A DNA stretch of 64,000 nucleotides from Haloarcula litorea (GTDB lineage Archaea > Halobacteriota > Halobacteria > Halobacteriales > Haloarculaceae). Both the position numbers and the translations under genes were made by a program. Shown piece by piece: positions 1 through 9,580 of this stretch. Location of the stretch: positions 1,798,001 through 1,862,000 of the forward strand of contig NZ_CP119779.1 of the NCBI RefSeq assembly GCF_029338195.1, in the 5' to 3' direction. The notes beneath the pieces are model-generated. The model saw only the letters and a list, made by a program, of their open reading frames with translations, was not told where the DNA came from and ran no database searches. Positions within the stretch are counted from its first letter, which is position 1, and every line of letters begins with the position of its first letter.

Positions 1-18
1 ACTCGGGTGCCCTCCACG

Positions 19-783
19 ATGACCGAGAGCGAACCCGAGACCGACGACGAACCGCGACCGGACGGTGGCATCGTCGCCCCCGACGGCGACGCGCCGACGT
101 GGTCCGAGCGCAAACAGCGAGCGCAGGGACTCCCGCGGCTCACCTACGAGTACTTCGAGCGGTCCCGCCGCGAGGACCAGGACCTGCGCCGGCAGTCCGA
201 CTACGTCGAGCGCGACGTGCTGGGGTTCCCGGCCTGGCCCCACGAGACCGTGCGAAACCTCGCCATCACGACCTTCTTCGTCGGGATGGTCCTGTTCGTG
301 GCGGCCGCGCTCCCGCCGGAGTTGCCCAACCCCGCGAACTCGACGGTGACGCCGGCGATCATCTTGCCGGACTGGTACCTCTACTGGTCGTTCGGCCTGC
401 TGAAACTGGGGCCGCTCAACCCCGAACTGGGCGTCCTGGGCGGTCAGAAACTGATGAAAGACCGCCCGTACGGCGTGCTGGCGAACGTCGCCGTCGTCGG
501 GGCCGTCACCGTCGTCCCGTTCCTCAACAAGGGGTCGGCCCGTCGCCCGGTCGAACAGCCCTTCTGGGCGGCCGTCGGCGTCGCCGGCGTGGTCTTCAGT
601 CTGACCATCGCGGCACTGGCGATCAAACCCCTCGTGCCGATGGACTCGCACCTGCTGTTCGACCTGACGTTCCTCGTCCCCGTCGTCAGCGCCACGGTCA
701 CCTACGCGGTGTTGAAGACGATGCGCGAGGGGTACATGTTCGACCTCAACCGCCGGTACTACCGGCTCCGGCCGCCGAAGTGA
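19..783 (+). CDS. Cytochrome b C-terminal-domain (subunit IV-like) membrane protein
   Basis: Membrane subunit of a cytochrome bc-type quinol-oxidising complex, corresponding to the C-terminal half of cytochrome b. An acidic N-terminal tail of about 75 residues is followed by four predicted membrane segments (about 80-100, 150-170, 178-203 and 210-230). PDWY at residues 117-120 matches the PEWY quinol-site motif with Asp for Glu, a change often seen in haloarchaea. The complex presumably acts in the cell membrane with an N-terminal cytochrome b and Rieske protein encoded upstream of the window. Start set at ATG 19; an in-frame GTG at 7 would add four residues. The family is clear; the exact complex is inferred. 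Confidence 0.8.
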   Translation: MTESEPETDDEPRPDGGIVAPDGDAPTWSERKQRAQGLPRLTYEYFERSRREDQDLRRQSDYVERDVLGFPAWPHETVRNLAITTFFVGMVLFVAAALPPELPNPANSTVTPAIILPDWYLYWSFGLLKLGPLNPELGVLGGQKLMKDRPYGVLANVAVVGAVTVVPFLNKGSARRPVEQPFWAAVGVAGVVFSLTIAALAIKPLVPMDSHLLFDLTFLVPVVSATVTYAVLKTMREGYMFDLNRRYYRLRPPK

Positions 784-810
784 GCGGTCCCGGACGGCAC
801 GCCCGGCGGT

Positions 811-1791
811 TCACTGGCCGGGCACGTCGACCGGAGCGCCGCGGTCGGCGCTCCGTGCCAGCGCGTCGAGTGCCCGCATGTTCCCGAGCGTCTCCGCGCG
901 GTCGACGCGCGGGGGCTCGCCGGCGGCGACGGCGTCGGCGAACGCCTCGACCTGCAGGGTGTACTGGTCGACGGGGTCGAACGTCTCCGTGACCTCGCGG
1001 CCGTCGACGGCGTAGGTCAGCGAGACCGACTCGTCGGGGGCCGGACCGAACGGCGTCCGGGCCTCCAGCCACCCGTCGGTCGTCTCGACGCGGTAGCGCT
1101 CGAACTCGGGGGTGTCGAAGCCACAGGCCACCCGGGCGGTGGGGCCGTCGTCGTAGGCCAGCACGCCCGCGAGGTCCGTGTCGACGCCGGTCCCCCGCGG
1201 GTCGGTGGCCCGGGCGAACGCGCGGTCGGGCTCGCCGAGGAAGCCCCGCACCGCGCTGACGGCGTAACAGCCCACGTCCAGCAGGCTGCCGCCGCCCAGC
1301 TCCGGGTCCAGCCGGATGTCGCCCTCGTCGTCCAGCCGGAACTTGAACGACGCGTCGACGGCGCGGACCTCGCCCAGTTCCTCGGCGACGATCTCGCGGG
1401 CGCGCTCGGTCCGCGGGTGGAACTGGTACATGAACGCCTCCATCAGCGTCACGCCGCGGTCCTCGACGTAGTCGAACAGGTCCGCCGCGGCGGCGGCGTC
1501 GAGGGTCAGCGGCTTCTCACAGAGGACGTGCAGGCCGGCGTCGGCGGCCCGCTCGGTCCACTCGGCGTGGGCGGCGTTGGGCAGCGGGTTGTAGACGGCG
1601 TCGACGTCAGCCGCCGAGAGCAGCGTCTCGTAGCCCTCGTAGGCCGCGGGGATGCCGAGGGCGTCGGCCGCCGCGCGCGCCCGCTCGCCGTCGCGGGACG
1701 CGATGGCGACGACCTCGTGGTCGCTCTTCTCGATGGCCGGAATCACGCTCTCGCGCCCGATTCGCGCCGTCGATAGCACACCGAATCGCAT
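811..1791 (-). CDS. Gfo/Idh/MocA family NAD(P)-dependent oxidoreductase
   Basis: Cytoplasmic dehydrogenase of the sugar/inositol type. The N-terminus (RFGVLSTARIGRESVIPAI) is the Rossmann dinucleotide-binding region, CEKPLTLDA is the EKP motif carrying the catalytic-region lysine, and the C-terminal half is the alpha/beta substrate domain with DVGCYAVSAVRG. Length 326 residues is normal. Start chosen at ATG 1791, which puts a TGTTTTTG TATA-like box 27 bp upstream; the longer reading from 1833 has an unlikely hydrophobic leader. The substrate cannot be told from sequence. The gene converges on the cytochrome gene, 27 bp away. Confidence 0.85.
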   Translation of the reverse strand: MRFGVLSTARIGRESVIPAIEKSDHEVVAIASRDGERARAAADALGIPAAYEGYETLLSAADVDAVYNPLPNAAHAEWTERAADAGLHVLCEKPLTLDAAAAADLFDYVEDRGVTLMEAFMYQFHPRTERAREIVAEELGEVRAVDASFKFRLDDEGDIRLDPELGGGSLLDVGCYAVSAVRGFLGEPDRAFARATDPRGTGVDTDLAGVLAYDDGPTARVACGFDTPEFERYRVETTDGWLEARTPFGPAPDESVSLTYAVDGREVTETFDPVDQYTLQVEAFADAVAAGEPPRVDRAETLGNMRALDALARSADRGAPVDVPGQ

Positions 1792-1881
1792 AGCCGGACC
1801 GACGACCAGCGCGGGCAAAAACACCACGGTCACTGGACCGAGCGCACCGCTCGTCGGCCGGGTGTCGACGGGTCACCGGAG

Positions 1882-2169
1882 TCAGTAGGCCCGGGTCTCC
1901 TCGACGGACTGCCGCCGCGGCGCGCTGCTCGACAGGTCGGCGACGCACTCCCGACAGAACTGGTAGGTCCGGTCGTTGCGCGTCCCACAGTACGCACACT
2001 CCACGGTCCCACCGCCGTCGTCGCCCCCGGTGCCCCCCCTCGTCTCCGGATCCGACTGGGTCGGGGCGCTGGCCGGCTCGCTGCGCCTGTTGTAGGCGTA
2101 CAGCATCGTCAGGACGTGGAGCCCCACGAGCAAGGCGATGGCCCCGTACAGCCATTCGCTCCCCAGCAT
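1882..2169 (-). CDS. Small membrane protein with C-terminal zinc ribbon
   Basis: 95 residues: one N-terminal membrane helix (about 3-23, EWLYGAIALLVGLHVLTMLY), a Ser/Gly/Asp-rich linker, then a CxxC...CxxC knuckle (CAYCGTRN, FCRECV) that should bind one zinc. This layout, a short membrane anchor with a cytoplasmic zinc ribbon, is common among conserved haloarchaeal proteins of unknown function. Start at ATG 2169; further upstream in-frame codons lie in the promoter region of the divergent kinase gene. No function is proposed. Confidence 0.75.
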   Translation of the reverse strand: MLGSEWLYGAIALLVGLHVLTMLYAYNRRSEPASAPTQSDPETRGGTGGDDGGGTVECAYCGTRNDRTYQFCRECVADLSSSAPRRQSVEETRAY

Positions 2170-2342
2170 ATCTGATAGTACGGTGACGCGACACTTGAGG
2201 GTTGTGGGTAGTTCACACGGGGCGCTCTCGGAGCGGAGGGACCGTCCGGTCCGGCTCGCCGGCGAGTCGCGCGGGGACAGCGCGACGGACGTGTCACCGA
2301 GTCCGTCCAATAGTTTATGCGCAGGTGGTCGAGAGAGGGTGT

Positions 2343-3737
2343 ATGGGGTTCTCTGGGGACCGCGGCCGCCTCCTCGACTGTGCCCGGGACAAGGTCGCGG
2401 TCGTCGCGGCCGACGGCGAGATCACGTTCGTCAACGACGCGGTCGAGCGCATCCTCGGATACGAGCCGGCCGACTTCGTCGGCGAGAACGCCTTCGAGTA
2501 CATCCACCCGGCCGATCGGGCGGAGACGGTCGCGGCGTTCGAGCGGACCGTCGCCGCGGAGACCGAACAGTTCGAGACGATCACGTACCGCCACTTCACC
2601 GCCGACGGGTCGTGGGTGTGGCTGGAGAGCCGCTTCTCGAACCGGACCGACGACGAAGTCGACGGGTACGTCGTCTCCTCGCGCGACATCACGCCCCGCA
2701 TCGAGGCGCGCCGGGAGCGGGACCGGACCGAGGGACACCTCCTCCAACTCGCCCGGACGGTCGACGAGGTCCTCTGGCTGTTCGACCGCGACTGGACGGA
2801 ACTGCTGTTCATCAACGACGCCTACGAGGAGATCTACGGCCAGCCGGCCGGCCGGCTCGAAGCGGAGCCGACCGCGTTCCTCGACACCGTCCACCCCGAC
2901 GACCGGACGGACGTGCGGGCGGCGATGGACCGGCTCTCGGCTGGGGACCCGGTCGACATCGAGTACCGAGTGAACGCGCGCCGCGACTACGGCGTCTGGG
3001 TCTGGGTTCAGGGGACGCCGGTGTTCGAGGGCGGCGAGGTGGTCCGCATCGCGGGGTTCTCGCGGGACATCACGGACCGGCGTCGTCGCGAGCGCCACCT
3101 CGCCGTGATGGAGCGACTGCTGCGGCACAACCTCCGCAACGACATGACGACCCTCCTGGGGAACCTCGACATCCTCCGCGGGGGCGTCGGGGACGACCTC
3201 GCCGCCCGCGTCGAGACGATCGAGCGAGTGGCGACGGACCTCGTCGCGACGGCCGACAAACAACGCGAGATCGTCGGGCTGCTGACCGACACGGACCGAC
3301 CGACGACCGTCGACGTCGTGGCCGCCGTCGACGACGCGCTGGACGACGTGCGAGCGGCCGGGTCGTCGGCGTCGATCGAGGTCGACCGCCCGGCGCGAGC
3401 GACGGCACGCGCGGTCCCGCAGATCCGTCACGCCGTCCGGGAGCTCGTCGAGAACGCGGTCGAACACGCGCCCGGCGACGACCCGACGGTCCGCGTCGAG
3501 GTGCGGGCGTTGGAACACGGCGTCGAACTCCGCGTCCGCGACGAGTGTCCGCCGATCCCCGAGTCCGAGGTGGCGGTCCTGACCGGCGACCGGGAGATGG
3601 ACGACGTGTACCACACGACGGGGTTGGGCCTGTGGCTGGTCTACTGGACCGTCGACCTCTCCGGCGGGATCGTCGAGTTCGAACGGACGAGCGACGACGG
3701 AAACACGGTGACGGTCCTGCTGCCCAGCGAGTCGTAG
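2343..3737 (+). CDS. PAS-PAS sensor histidine kinase
   Basis: Soluble two-component sensor kinase of 464 residues. Two PAS domains (about 8-120 and 130-245, each closing with SRDITxR/D) feed a dimerisation/phospho-acceptor helix with the haloarchaeal H-box LLRHNLRND (His262), followed by an HATPase_c domain with N-box (ENAVEHAP, about 370) and G-box (TTGLGLWLVYW, about 425). There is no membrane segment, so it senses a cytoplasmic signal such as redox or light through PAS cofactors. No response regulator is adjacent. A TTTATG box about 27 bp upstream makes ATG 2343 a leaderless start, rejecting the longer frame from 2202. Confidence 0.9.
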   Translation: MGFSGDRGRLLDCARDKVAVVAADGEITFVNDAVERILGYEPADFVGENAFEYIHPADRAETVAAFERTVAAETEQFETITYRHFTADGSWVWLESRFSNRTDDEVDGYVVSSRDITPRIEARRERDRTEGHLLQLARTVDEVLWLFDRDWTELLFINDAYEEIYGQPAGRLEAEPTAFLDTVHPDDRTDVRAAMDRLSAGDPVDIEYRVNARRDYGVWVWVQGTPVFEGGEVVRIAGFSRDITDRRRRERHLAVMERLLRHNLRNDMTTLLGNLDILRGGVGDDLAARVETIERVATDLVATADKQREIVGLLTDTDRPTTVDVVAAVDDALDDVRAAGSSASIEVDRPARATARAVPQIRHAVRELVENAVEHAPGDDPTVRVEVRALEHGVELRVRDECPPIPESEVAVLTGDREMDDVYHTTGLGLWLVYWTVDLSGGIVEFERTSDDGNTVTVLLPSES

Positions 3738-3776
3738 CCCCAGCGTTCAAGTGCGGAGACGCGCCCAGCCCGTGCC

Positions 3777-3803
3777 ATGTCCTCCGACGACGGTGGTCGC
3801 TGA
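3777..3803 (+). other. Eight-codon upstream ORF overlapping the next start (TGATG)
   Basis: ATG at 3777 opens MSSDDGGR and stops at TGA 3801-3803, whose last base is the A of the ATG of the following gene. The peptide resembles a normal acidic haloarchaeal N-terminus. Either it is a short leader coupled to the next gene, or the gene once began here and a frameshift near 3800 moved its start. I cannot tell which from one sequence. Confidence 0.35.
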
Positions 3804-4234
3804 TGGGGCGGCGCACGCTGATCGCCGCCGCACGCGCCGACGGCCGGTTCGACTGCCGTGTCGCCCACTGGGGGTCTGACCCGGGCCGGCGGGCCGACGC
3901 CCGGCCGCTCGAGACCGGTCTCGCAGCGACGGCGGTGCTGGCCGAACTCGACGCTACCTACGACCTCCTGGTCGTCACCGACGGCCGCGAGCGGCGGTAC
4001 TGCGTCTGCTGGCTGGACCCCGACCTCGACGACGTCGACGACGTGGCGTTCGCGCGGACGGACGACCCCGACACGCTCCGTGACTGGTGGACCCAGGCGA
4101 AGAGCCGGGCCTGTGACGCCCGCGCCCGCGGCGTCGACGCCCGGACGGTGCGAGCGAGTCTGCTGGCCGCGCTCCGTCGGCGAGCCGACGCCGTCCACGT
4201 CGACGACGCGTCCTTTTTACGCGCCGACCGCTAA
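3803..4234 (+). CDS. Conserved haloarchaeal protein of unknown function
   Basis: 143 residues, soluble, no signal peptide or membrane helix. It has a regular alternation of strands and helices (LLVVTDGRERRYCVCWLDP, RDWWTQAKSRACDARARG) and an acidic composition. The frame is open well upstream, but ATG 3803 is the first plausible start and overlaps the stop of an eight-codon ORF. It lies between the histidine kinase and nucS on the same strand; nucS has its own TATA box so an operon is not needed. I do not recognise the family. Confidence 0.6.
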   Translation: MGRRTLIAAARADGRFDCRVAHWGSDPGRRADARPLETGLAATAVLAELDATYDLLVVTDGRERRYCVCWLDPDLDDVDDVAFARTDDPDTLRDWWTQAKSRACDARARGVDARTVRASLLAALRRRADAVHVDDASFLRADR

Positions 4235-4243
4235 CCGCCGTGC

Positions 4244-4978
4244 GTGACCGCCGACAGCGCCGTCGAGACGCTCTCCTATCCCGGGCCAGCCACCGCGCTG
4301 GATCTCGTCGAACGGGCCATCGACCGCGGGGCGATGGTGACGCTGTTCGGCCCCTGCACCGTCGAGTACGAGGGGCGGGCGGCCAGTTCGCTCGGCCCCG
4401 GCGACCGACACGTCACGCTGAAGCCCGACGGCGCGGCGCTGGTCCACACCGACGAGGGCCAGCAGCCGGTGAACTGGCAGCCGCCGGGCTGTGAGCACGC
4501 GGCCGCCGTCGCCGACGGCTCGCTTGTCGTCCGCTCGGAGCGGACCAACCCCGACGAGGAGCTGGAGGTCGCGTTCGAGACGGTGGCTCACGCCGCCGCC
4601 TTCGACGTGAGCGACCCCGAGGAACTGGCCGTCACGGGCACGGAGGCGGACCTGAAAGAGCGGATCCTCGATCAGCCGGACCTCGTCGAGTCCGGCTTCA
4701 CGCCGCTGGCGACCGAGCGGGAGACCCCCGCGGGTGCCGTCGACATCTACGGGGAGGACGCGGCGGGCCGGACGGTCGTCGTCGAACTCAAGCGCCGGCG
4801 GGTCGGACCCGACGCCGTCGGCCAACTGGACCGCTACGTCACCGCCCTGCGGCGCGACCTCCACGCGGACACGGAGGTACGGGGCATCCTCGTCGCGCCG
4901 TCGGTGACCGACCGCGCGCGCCAACTCCTCGCCGAGAAGGGGTTGGCGTTCGTCTCGCTGGAGCCGCCGAGTCAGTAG
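4244..4978 (+). CDS. nucS: Mismatch/branched-DNA endonuclease NucS (EndoMS)
   Basis: NucS cuts both strands at mismatched base pairs and can process flap DNA, and works with the PCNA clamp. The 244-residue protein has the N-terminal DNA-binding beta domain and a C-terminal RecB-like nuclease domain with catalytic Asp167 (VDIYG), Glu181 and Lys183 (VVELKRR) and Gln194 (VGQLD). The D-x13-E-x-K spacing matches characterised archaeal enzymes. GTG 4244 sits 27 bp after a TTTTTAC box, so it is a leaderless start. The presence of mutS genes 0.3 and 24 kb away means two mismatch-recognising systems lie close together. Confidence 0.93.
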   Translation: MTADSAVETLSYPGPATALDLVERAIDRGAMVTLFGPCTVEYEGRAASSLGPGDRHVTLKPDGAALVHTDEGQQPVNWQPPGCEHAAAVADGSLVVRSERTNPDEELEVAFETVAHAAAFDVSDPEELAVTGTEADLKERILDQPDLVESGFTPLATERETPAGAVDIYGEDAAGRTVVVELKRRRVGPDAVGQLDRYVTALRRDLHADTEVRGILVAPSVTDRARQLLAEKGLAFVSLEPPSQ

Positions 4979-5235
4979 ACGGCCACCCCGCCGTCGGCGT
5001 CGACGACGACGCGGTGTCCGCTGTAGGTGAAGGCGACGTGTCCGCTGGCGTCCGACGAGAACAGGGCGTCGACGGCGTCGGGATCGACGGACTCCGTCAG
5101 CGGCGGGAGGGCCGCGATCCGCTCGTCGTCGACGGCGGCGACGGCCCTGACGATCGTCGCGGCGAGGGGCTCTGATGGGTCGGCCGTGACGGAGACGAGC
5201 GGCGAGTCGGGGGCTGTGTCCGTAGCTGGAGTCAT
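4972..5235 (-). CDS. HalOD1 output-domain protein
   Basis: 87 residues forming one HalOD1 domain, a haloarchaeal module named as a likely output domain of two-component systems. Typical features are the LPPLTESVDPDAVDALF core and the C-terminal VAFTYSGHRVVVDADG strand pair. The start ATG 5235 has a TTTTATC TATA box 26 bp upstream. The gene converges with nucS and their stop codons overlap by seven bases. Its role is not known. Confidence 0.8.
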   Translation of the reverse strand: MTPATDTAPDSPLVSVTADPSEPLAATIVRAVAAVDDERIAALPPLTESVDPDAVDALFSSDASGHVAFTYSGHRVVVDADGGVAVY

Positions 5236-5297
5236 AACCGACGAACGAACGTGACAGATAAAATGGTGTTGCCAAACTAGTTAGTGGCTTTACCTCT

Positions 5298-8051
5298 CTA
5301 CGCGCCGTCCAGCCGCTCTTGCAGGTCCGCGAGCGTGTTCATCGCCTCCAGCGGCGTCATCGTCGCCACGTCGGCCTCGCGGAGCGTGCGTGCCACACCG
5401 TCGGGCAGTCCGTCGGTCGCCGATCGGTCCTCGGGACCGTGGCCGTCGGTCGCGTGACCCGCCGCGCTCTCTGCGGGGTCGCGGTCGTCCGTCGCCGCGT
5501 GGTCGCCGGCGTCGCCGTCCGCCCGGTGTGCGGCCAGCAGGTCCCGCGACCGGTCGACGACCGACTCGGGGACGCCGGCCATCTCGGCCACCTCGACGCC
5601 GTAGGAGGCCGCGGCGGCACCGGGCGCGAGTTCGTGGTCGAACACCACCTGCCCGTCCTCGCGGCTGGTCTCGAAGTGGCGGTTCGTCACGCCGGGCAGG
5701 TCCGCGGCGGCGTCGGTCAGATCGTGGTGGTGGGTCGCGAACAGGGTGTACGCGCCCACCTCGTCGTGGAGGTGTTCCGTGACCGCGCGGGCGATGGCCA
5801 GCCCGTCGGCCGTCGAGGTGCCACGGCCCACCTCGTCCAGCAACACGAGGGAGTCGGCGGTGGCCTCCGAGAGGATCGTCGCCAGCTCCGTCATCTCGAT
5901 CATGAACGTCGAGCGCCCGCCGGCGATGTCGTCGCTGGCCCCGACCCGCGTGAACACCCGGTCCAGGACCGGCAGGTCGGCCGCGTCGGCCGGGACGAAA
6001 CTGCCGGCCTGCGCGAGCAGACAGACGAGCGCGACCTGTCGCATGTAGGTCGACTTCCCGCTCATGTTCGGCCCGGTCAGGACCGCGAAGAAGGGGGCCG
6101 GTGCGTCGCCGTCATCGGCCTCGCTGGCCGTCACCTCCCCGTCGCCGACCGGTCCGCTCCCCAGGCGGGTGTCGTTTGGCACGAACGCCTCTTCGGTGCG
6201 CTCGACGACCGGGTGCCGCCCCGCCGTCACGTCGATGCCGTCGCCGCCGACCGTCGGTCGGCAGTAGTCGTGGCGGGCCGCCACCTCGGCGAACGAGACC
6301 AGCACGTCCAGCCGGGCGAGCCGGTCGGCCAGCGCCTGCACCCGCTCGGCCTCGTCGGCGACGGCGTCGCGCACCTCGCAGAACAGGTCGTACTCCAGGT
6401 CGTCGGCCTCGCTCTCCGCTCGGAGGATCTCCTCTTCGCGCTCCTTCAGCTCGGGCGTGTAGAACCGCTCGCTGTTCTTCAGGGTCTGGCGGCGCTGGTA
6501 GTCGTCGGGGACCGAGTCGAGGTTGGCGTTGGTCACCTCGATGTAGTAGCCGTGGACGGCGTTGTGGCCGACCTTCAGCGAGTCGATGCCGGTCCGCTCG
6601 CGCTCCTGCCGTTCGAGGTCGTCGATCCACTCCTTGCCGGACCGCTCGGTCGAGCGCAGTTCGTCCAGGTCGTCGTCGTACCCCTCGCGGATCACGCCGC
6701 CCTCCGTCACCTCCTGGGGCGGGTCCGGGCGGACGGCCGCCTCGATCTCCTCGCGCGTCTCGGTCAGGGGGTCCAGCGTCGCGTGCAGGTCCGCGAGCAG
6801 GCGGGCGTCGGCGTCGGCGACGGCCTCGCGCACGTCCGGCACGACCGACAGCGTCGCCGCCAGCGAGCGCAGGTCCCGGGCGTTGGCCCGGCCGCGGGAG
6901 ACCCGGGAGATCAGCCGCTCCAGGTCGTACACCTCCGACAGCAGGTCGTGCAGCCGCTCGCGGGTCGCGGGGTCCCGTTTCAACTCCGCGACGGCCTCGT
7001 GGCGAGCGGCGATGCGGTCCTCGTCAAGCAGCGGCCGGCGGAGCCAGTCGGTCAGCTCCCGCCGGCCCAGCGCACAGGCGGTCTCGTCCAGCGTGTCCAC
7101 CAGCGTCAGGTTCTCGTGGCCCCGCACGGCCCGTCGCTCGAACAGTTCGAGGCTCTCGACGGCGACGGCGTCCAACAGCATGTACTCGCGGGGGTCGTAG
7201 CGGGTGAGGTGGTTGAGGTAGTCCAGCGTCCCCTCCGGGTCGACGTCGGGGTCGACCGGCTCGCCGTCGGGGCCGACCGCGCCCGCGCTCCCGCGGGTGT
7301 ACTCCGCGTAGGCCAGCAGCGCGCCACAGGCCCGTCGCTCGGCCGTCCCGGCCAGCAGCCGCTCGGGCGGGCCGAAGTACCGCTCGATGCGCTCGTCCGC
7401 TCGCTCCCGGTCGAAGGCCTCGGGGTCGTACTCGCTGACGAGACACGCCGGGCCGAACACGGCCTCCTCGTCGACGTCGGCGTCGGGGCCGACGATGGCC
7501 TCGGCCGGCCCGAACCGGCTCAGCTCGTCCGCCGCCGCCGTCTCGCCGGCGACGCTCGTGGCGTAGCAGTCGCCGGTCGAGACGTCCACCAGGGCGAGCC
7601 CGTACTCGCCGTCGCCGGCCGCCAGCGCGGCCACGTAGTTGTTGTCAGCGCCGCCCAGCAGCTCGTCCTCCGTCAGGGTCCCGGGCGTGACGATCCGGGT
7701 GACGGCCCGCTCGACGACGCCGCTGACCTCGTCGGGGTCCTCCACCTGGTCGGCGACGGCGACCCGGTAGCCGGCGTCCAGCAGCGTCTCGATGTAGGAC
7801 TCGGCGTTGTCGATCGGGATGCCCGCCATCGGGTACTCCCCCGTCGAGTCCTCCCGCTGGGTGAGCGTGATCTCACAGAGGCGGGCGACCCGCTCGGCGG
7901 CCGCACAGAAGGCCTCGTAGAAGTCCCCCACCTGGAACAGGACGAGCGCATCGTCGTAGCGCTCACAGAGCTCGAAGTACTGCGCCATCATCGGCGTCAG
8001 GTCGTCGTCGACCTCGGCCATCTGCTCCGGGGGGCCGAGTGCTGCGTCCAT
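5298..8051 (-). CDS. mutS: DNA mismatch repair protein MutS (first copy)
   Basis: Mismatch-recognition ATPase of 917 residues. It has the mismatch-binding domain with the GDFYEAF Phe-x-Glu motif near residue 45, connector, lever and clamp domains, and the ABC ATPase with Walker [10 protein letters not shown] (about residue 660), the [19 protein letters not shown] signature region, Walker [14 protein letters not shown] and the ATHHHDL switch. A variable acidic, low-complexity stretch (about 840-890) precedes the C-terminal helix-turn-helix. ATG 8051 has a GTATTTGG box 27 bp upstream; the longer ORF from 8087 is less likely. The Phe-x-Glu motif assigns it to the MutS1 type. No mutL is in the window. 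Confidence 0.95.
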   Translation of the reverse strand: MDAALGPPEQMAEVDDDLTPMMAQYFELCERYDDALVLFQVGDFYEAFCAAAERVARLCEITLTQREDSTGEYPMAGIPIDNAESYIETLLDAGYRVAVADQVEDPDEVSGVVERAVTRIVTPGTLTEDELLGGADNNYVAALAAGDGEYGLALVDVSTGDCYATSVAGETAAADELSRFGPAEAIVGPDADVDEEAVFGPACLVSEYDPEAFDRERADERIERYFGPPERLLAGTAERRACGALLAYAEYTRGSAGAVGPDGEPVDPDVDPEGTLDYLNHLTRYDPREYMLLDAVAVESLELFERRAVRGHENLTLVDTLDETACALGRRELTDWLRRPLLDEDRIAARHEAVAELKRDPATRERLHDLLSEVYDLERLISRVSRGRANARDLRSLAATLSVVPDVREAVADADARLLADLHATLDPLTETREEIEAAVRPDPPQEVTEGGVIREGYDDDLDELRSTERSGKEWIDDLERQERERTGIDSLKVGHNAVHGYYIEVTNANLDSVPDDYQRRQTLKNSERFYTPELKEREEEILRAESEADDLEYDLFCEVRDAVADEAERVQALADRLARLDVLVSFAEVAARHDYCRPTVGGDGIDVTAGRHPVVERTEEAFVPNDTRLGSGPVGDGEVTASEADDGDAPAPFFAVLTGPNMSGKSTYMRQVALVCLLAQAGSFVPADAADLPVLDRVFTRVGASDDIAGGRSTFMIEMTELATILSEATADSLVLLDEVGRGTSTADGLAIARAVTEHLHDEVGAYTLFATHHHDLTDAAADLPGVTNRHFETSREDGQVVFDHELAPGAAAASYGVEVAEMAGVPESVVDRSRDLLAAHRADGDAGDHAATDDRDPAESAAGHATDGHGPEDRSATDGLPDGVARTLREADVATMTPLEAMNTLADLQERLDGA

Positions 8052-8108
8052 ACCCGTCACGCCGGCGCGGCCGCCCAAATACTCCACGGTCGCCGTTCTC
8101 GGTGGCGG

Positions 8109-9386
8109 TCACGGCTCCGTCTCGTCGTCGGAACCGTCCGCCGACGCGCCGTCGCCACCGTCCGCCGGCTCCCCGTCGGCGAACAGCCCGTCCTCGGCTG
8201 CCGGCACCGTTCCGTCGTCCTCGCCCGCGTCGGCGGGAACCGCCTCGTCGCCGGTGTCGTCGCCCGCGCGGTCGGCCAGCGCACTCGCCCCTCCGGCGTC
8301 GTCGCGTCCGACCCGTGGCTCGGGCGGGGGCTCGTACCGGTACCACTGGTGCTCCCGGAGGACGAGGCAGGCCCCGCGTCGCTCGTCTTCCACGACGCGC
8401 TCGTCGGTGTCGATGGCCACGTCGACGAGGCCGGCCAGCGAGTCAACGTCGACGACCGGCGGCCCCTCGGCCTCGGGCGGGACCCGGCCCGCCGTGATCC
8501 AGTCGTCGAACTCCGCCCGCGTCCGCCGGTAGTCGAGCCACCGACGCTCGGCCTCGGTGACCGGCGGTGCCGTCCGGCGGTGGTAGCCGACCGCGCCGAG
8601 CCCGAGCAGGCCGACCAGCAGGAGTGCCGGGCCCCCCACCGCCCGGAGCCGACCGGGCTCGGCCGGCACGGTGACCCGTTCAGTCCGGGTATCCGACGCC
8701 GTGACCCGACCAGGATCGGCGACGCGGTAGAGGTTCCCGTCGACCGACACGGGGAGCCGGTAGGTCCGCGTCCGGTCGATCGGCCGGCCGTTCCGGGTCC
8801 CCGAGAGGTCCACCCGGACCGCGACGAGTAGCCGCTTCTCGCCGGGGGTACCGCCGAACTGCTCGTCGATGCGCTGGAGCCGCTGGTCGGCCGCGGTCAC
8901 GTTCAGCGAGAACGGCACGCGGACCCGTTCGCCCGGGCCGACGCCGGCCGCGCTGGCCGACGCCAGCCGACGACTGGTCCGCCAGTACACCGTCGGCGTC
9001 CCCTCCTCGGACTCGGCCGGCTGGACGGACTGGAAGACGAGCGCGACCCGCGTCTCCACGGAGAGGTTGCCGCCGTCGCTGGCCGCGTATCCGTAGTCGA
9101 AGGTTCCACTGAGTCGTGGCGCGATCGCTCGGAAGTACGCCGAGCGGTTGCGCAGGACGCTCCCCCGCTCGTACACCTCGGTCCCGTTCTGGACCGTCGC
9201 CTGGTGGGTGAACGACCCGGTCGACTCCCAGGCCGACACCTGTCGCTGCTCGGTCGTCGTCCCGGGGGCGACGTGGGCGGTATAGGCGAGGAACCCGCCC
9301 GCCGCGGTCACCACCAGCAGGACGGCGATCAGCTCCGTGGCGTTGTCCGCCAGCAGCGTCCGTATCCGGTGGCGGCGCTCGTTCAT
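8109..9386 (-). CDS. DUF5305-type membrane protein of the signal peptidase locus
   Basis: 425 residues: cytoplasmic N-terminus, membrane helix at about 18-37, a beta-rich external domain (about 40-240; SAYFRAIAPRLSGTFDYGYAASDGG, YWRTSRRL), a second helix at about 243-263 and a cytoplasmic tail ending in a very acidic Asp/Glu/Gly stretch. The pattern fits DUF5305, a haloarchaeal family repeatedly found beside SipW-like signal peptidases. Its function is unknown; a role in assembling or anchoring secreted fibre subunits is my inference from context. Its ATG overlaps the stop of a 26-codon ORF (ATGA), which suggests translational coupling. It is last in a run of minus-strand genes starting near 14.1 kb. 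Confidence 0.75.
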   Translation of the reverse strand: MNERRHRIRTLLADNATELIAVLLVVTAAGGFLAYTAHVAPGTTTEQRQVSAWESTGSFTHQATVQNGTEVYERGSVLRNRSAYFRAIAPRLSGTFDYGYAASDGGNLSVETRVALVFQSVQPAESEEGTPTVYWRTSRRLASASAAGVGPGERVRVPFSLNVTAADQRLQRIDEQFGGTPGEKRLLVAVRVDLSGTRNGRPIDRTRTYRLPVSVDGNLYRVADPGRVTASDTRTERVTVPAEPGRLRAVGGPALLLVGLLGLGAVGYHRRTAPPVTEAERRWLDYRRTRAEFDDWITAGRVPPEAEGPPVVDVDSLAGLVDVAIDTDERVVEDERRGACLVLREHQWYRYEPPPEPRVGRDDAGGASALADRAGDDTGDEAVPADAGEDDGTVPAAEDGLFADGEPADGGDGASADGSDDETEP

Positions 9387-9463
9387 CGGTCCGGCCTCCG
9401 ATGGTCGCGTCGCTGTCCCGCTGCGCTCGGTCCCGCCGTCTCGTCGGTCACGGTCGTGTTCAT
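9383..9463 (-). CDS. 26-residue ORF with Shine-Dalgarno, coupled to the DUF5305 gene
   Basis: Reads MNTTVTDETAGPSAAGQRRD and six further residues, and stops at TGA 9383-9385, overlapping the downstream ATG. An AGGAG sequence lies five bases before its ATG, and an AT-rich CAAATAATT box near 9561-9570 would place the transcript start about 75 nt upstream. That is unlike the leaderless starts of most genes here. It may be a leader peptide that sets translation of the DUF5305 gene, or the true N-terminus after a frameshift. Whether it is made is unknown. Confidence 0.4.
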   Translation of the reverse strand: MNTTVTDETAGPSAAGQRRDHRRPDR

Positions 9464-9580
9464 CTGTCTCCTGCGTCGCTCGTCCGGCTGTCGCCGCCGG
9501 TCCGTGGTACCGGGGGTCCGATCCGGCTCGCTCGCCTCGTCTGTTCTGGTTAGCCCGTGGTAATTATTTGGGTCGTAACA

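Noticed and set aside
5319-8831. 1170-codon plus-strand ORF
   Set aside because: It lies opposite mutS and the DUF5305-type gene; its Arg/Val/Gly-rich translation matches no family and is a GC-rich shadow frame.
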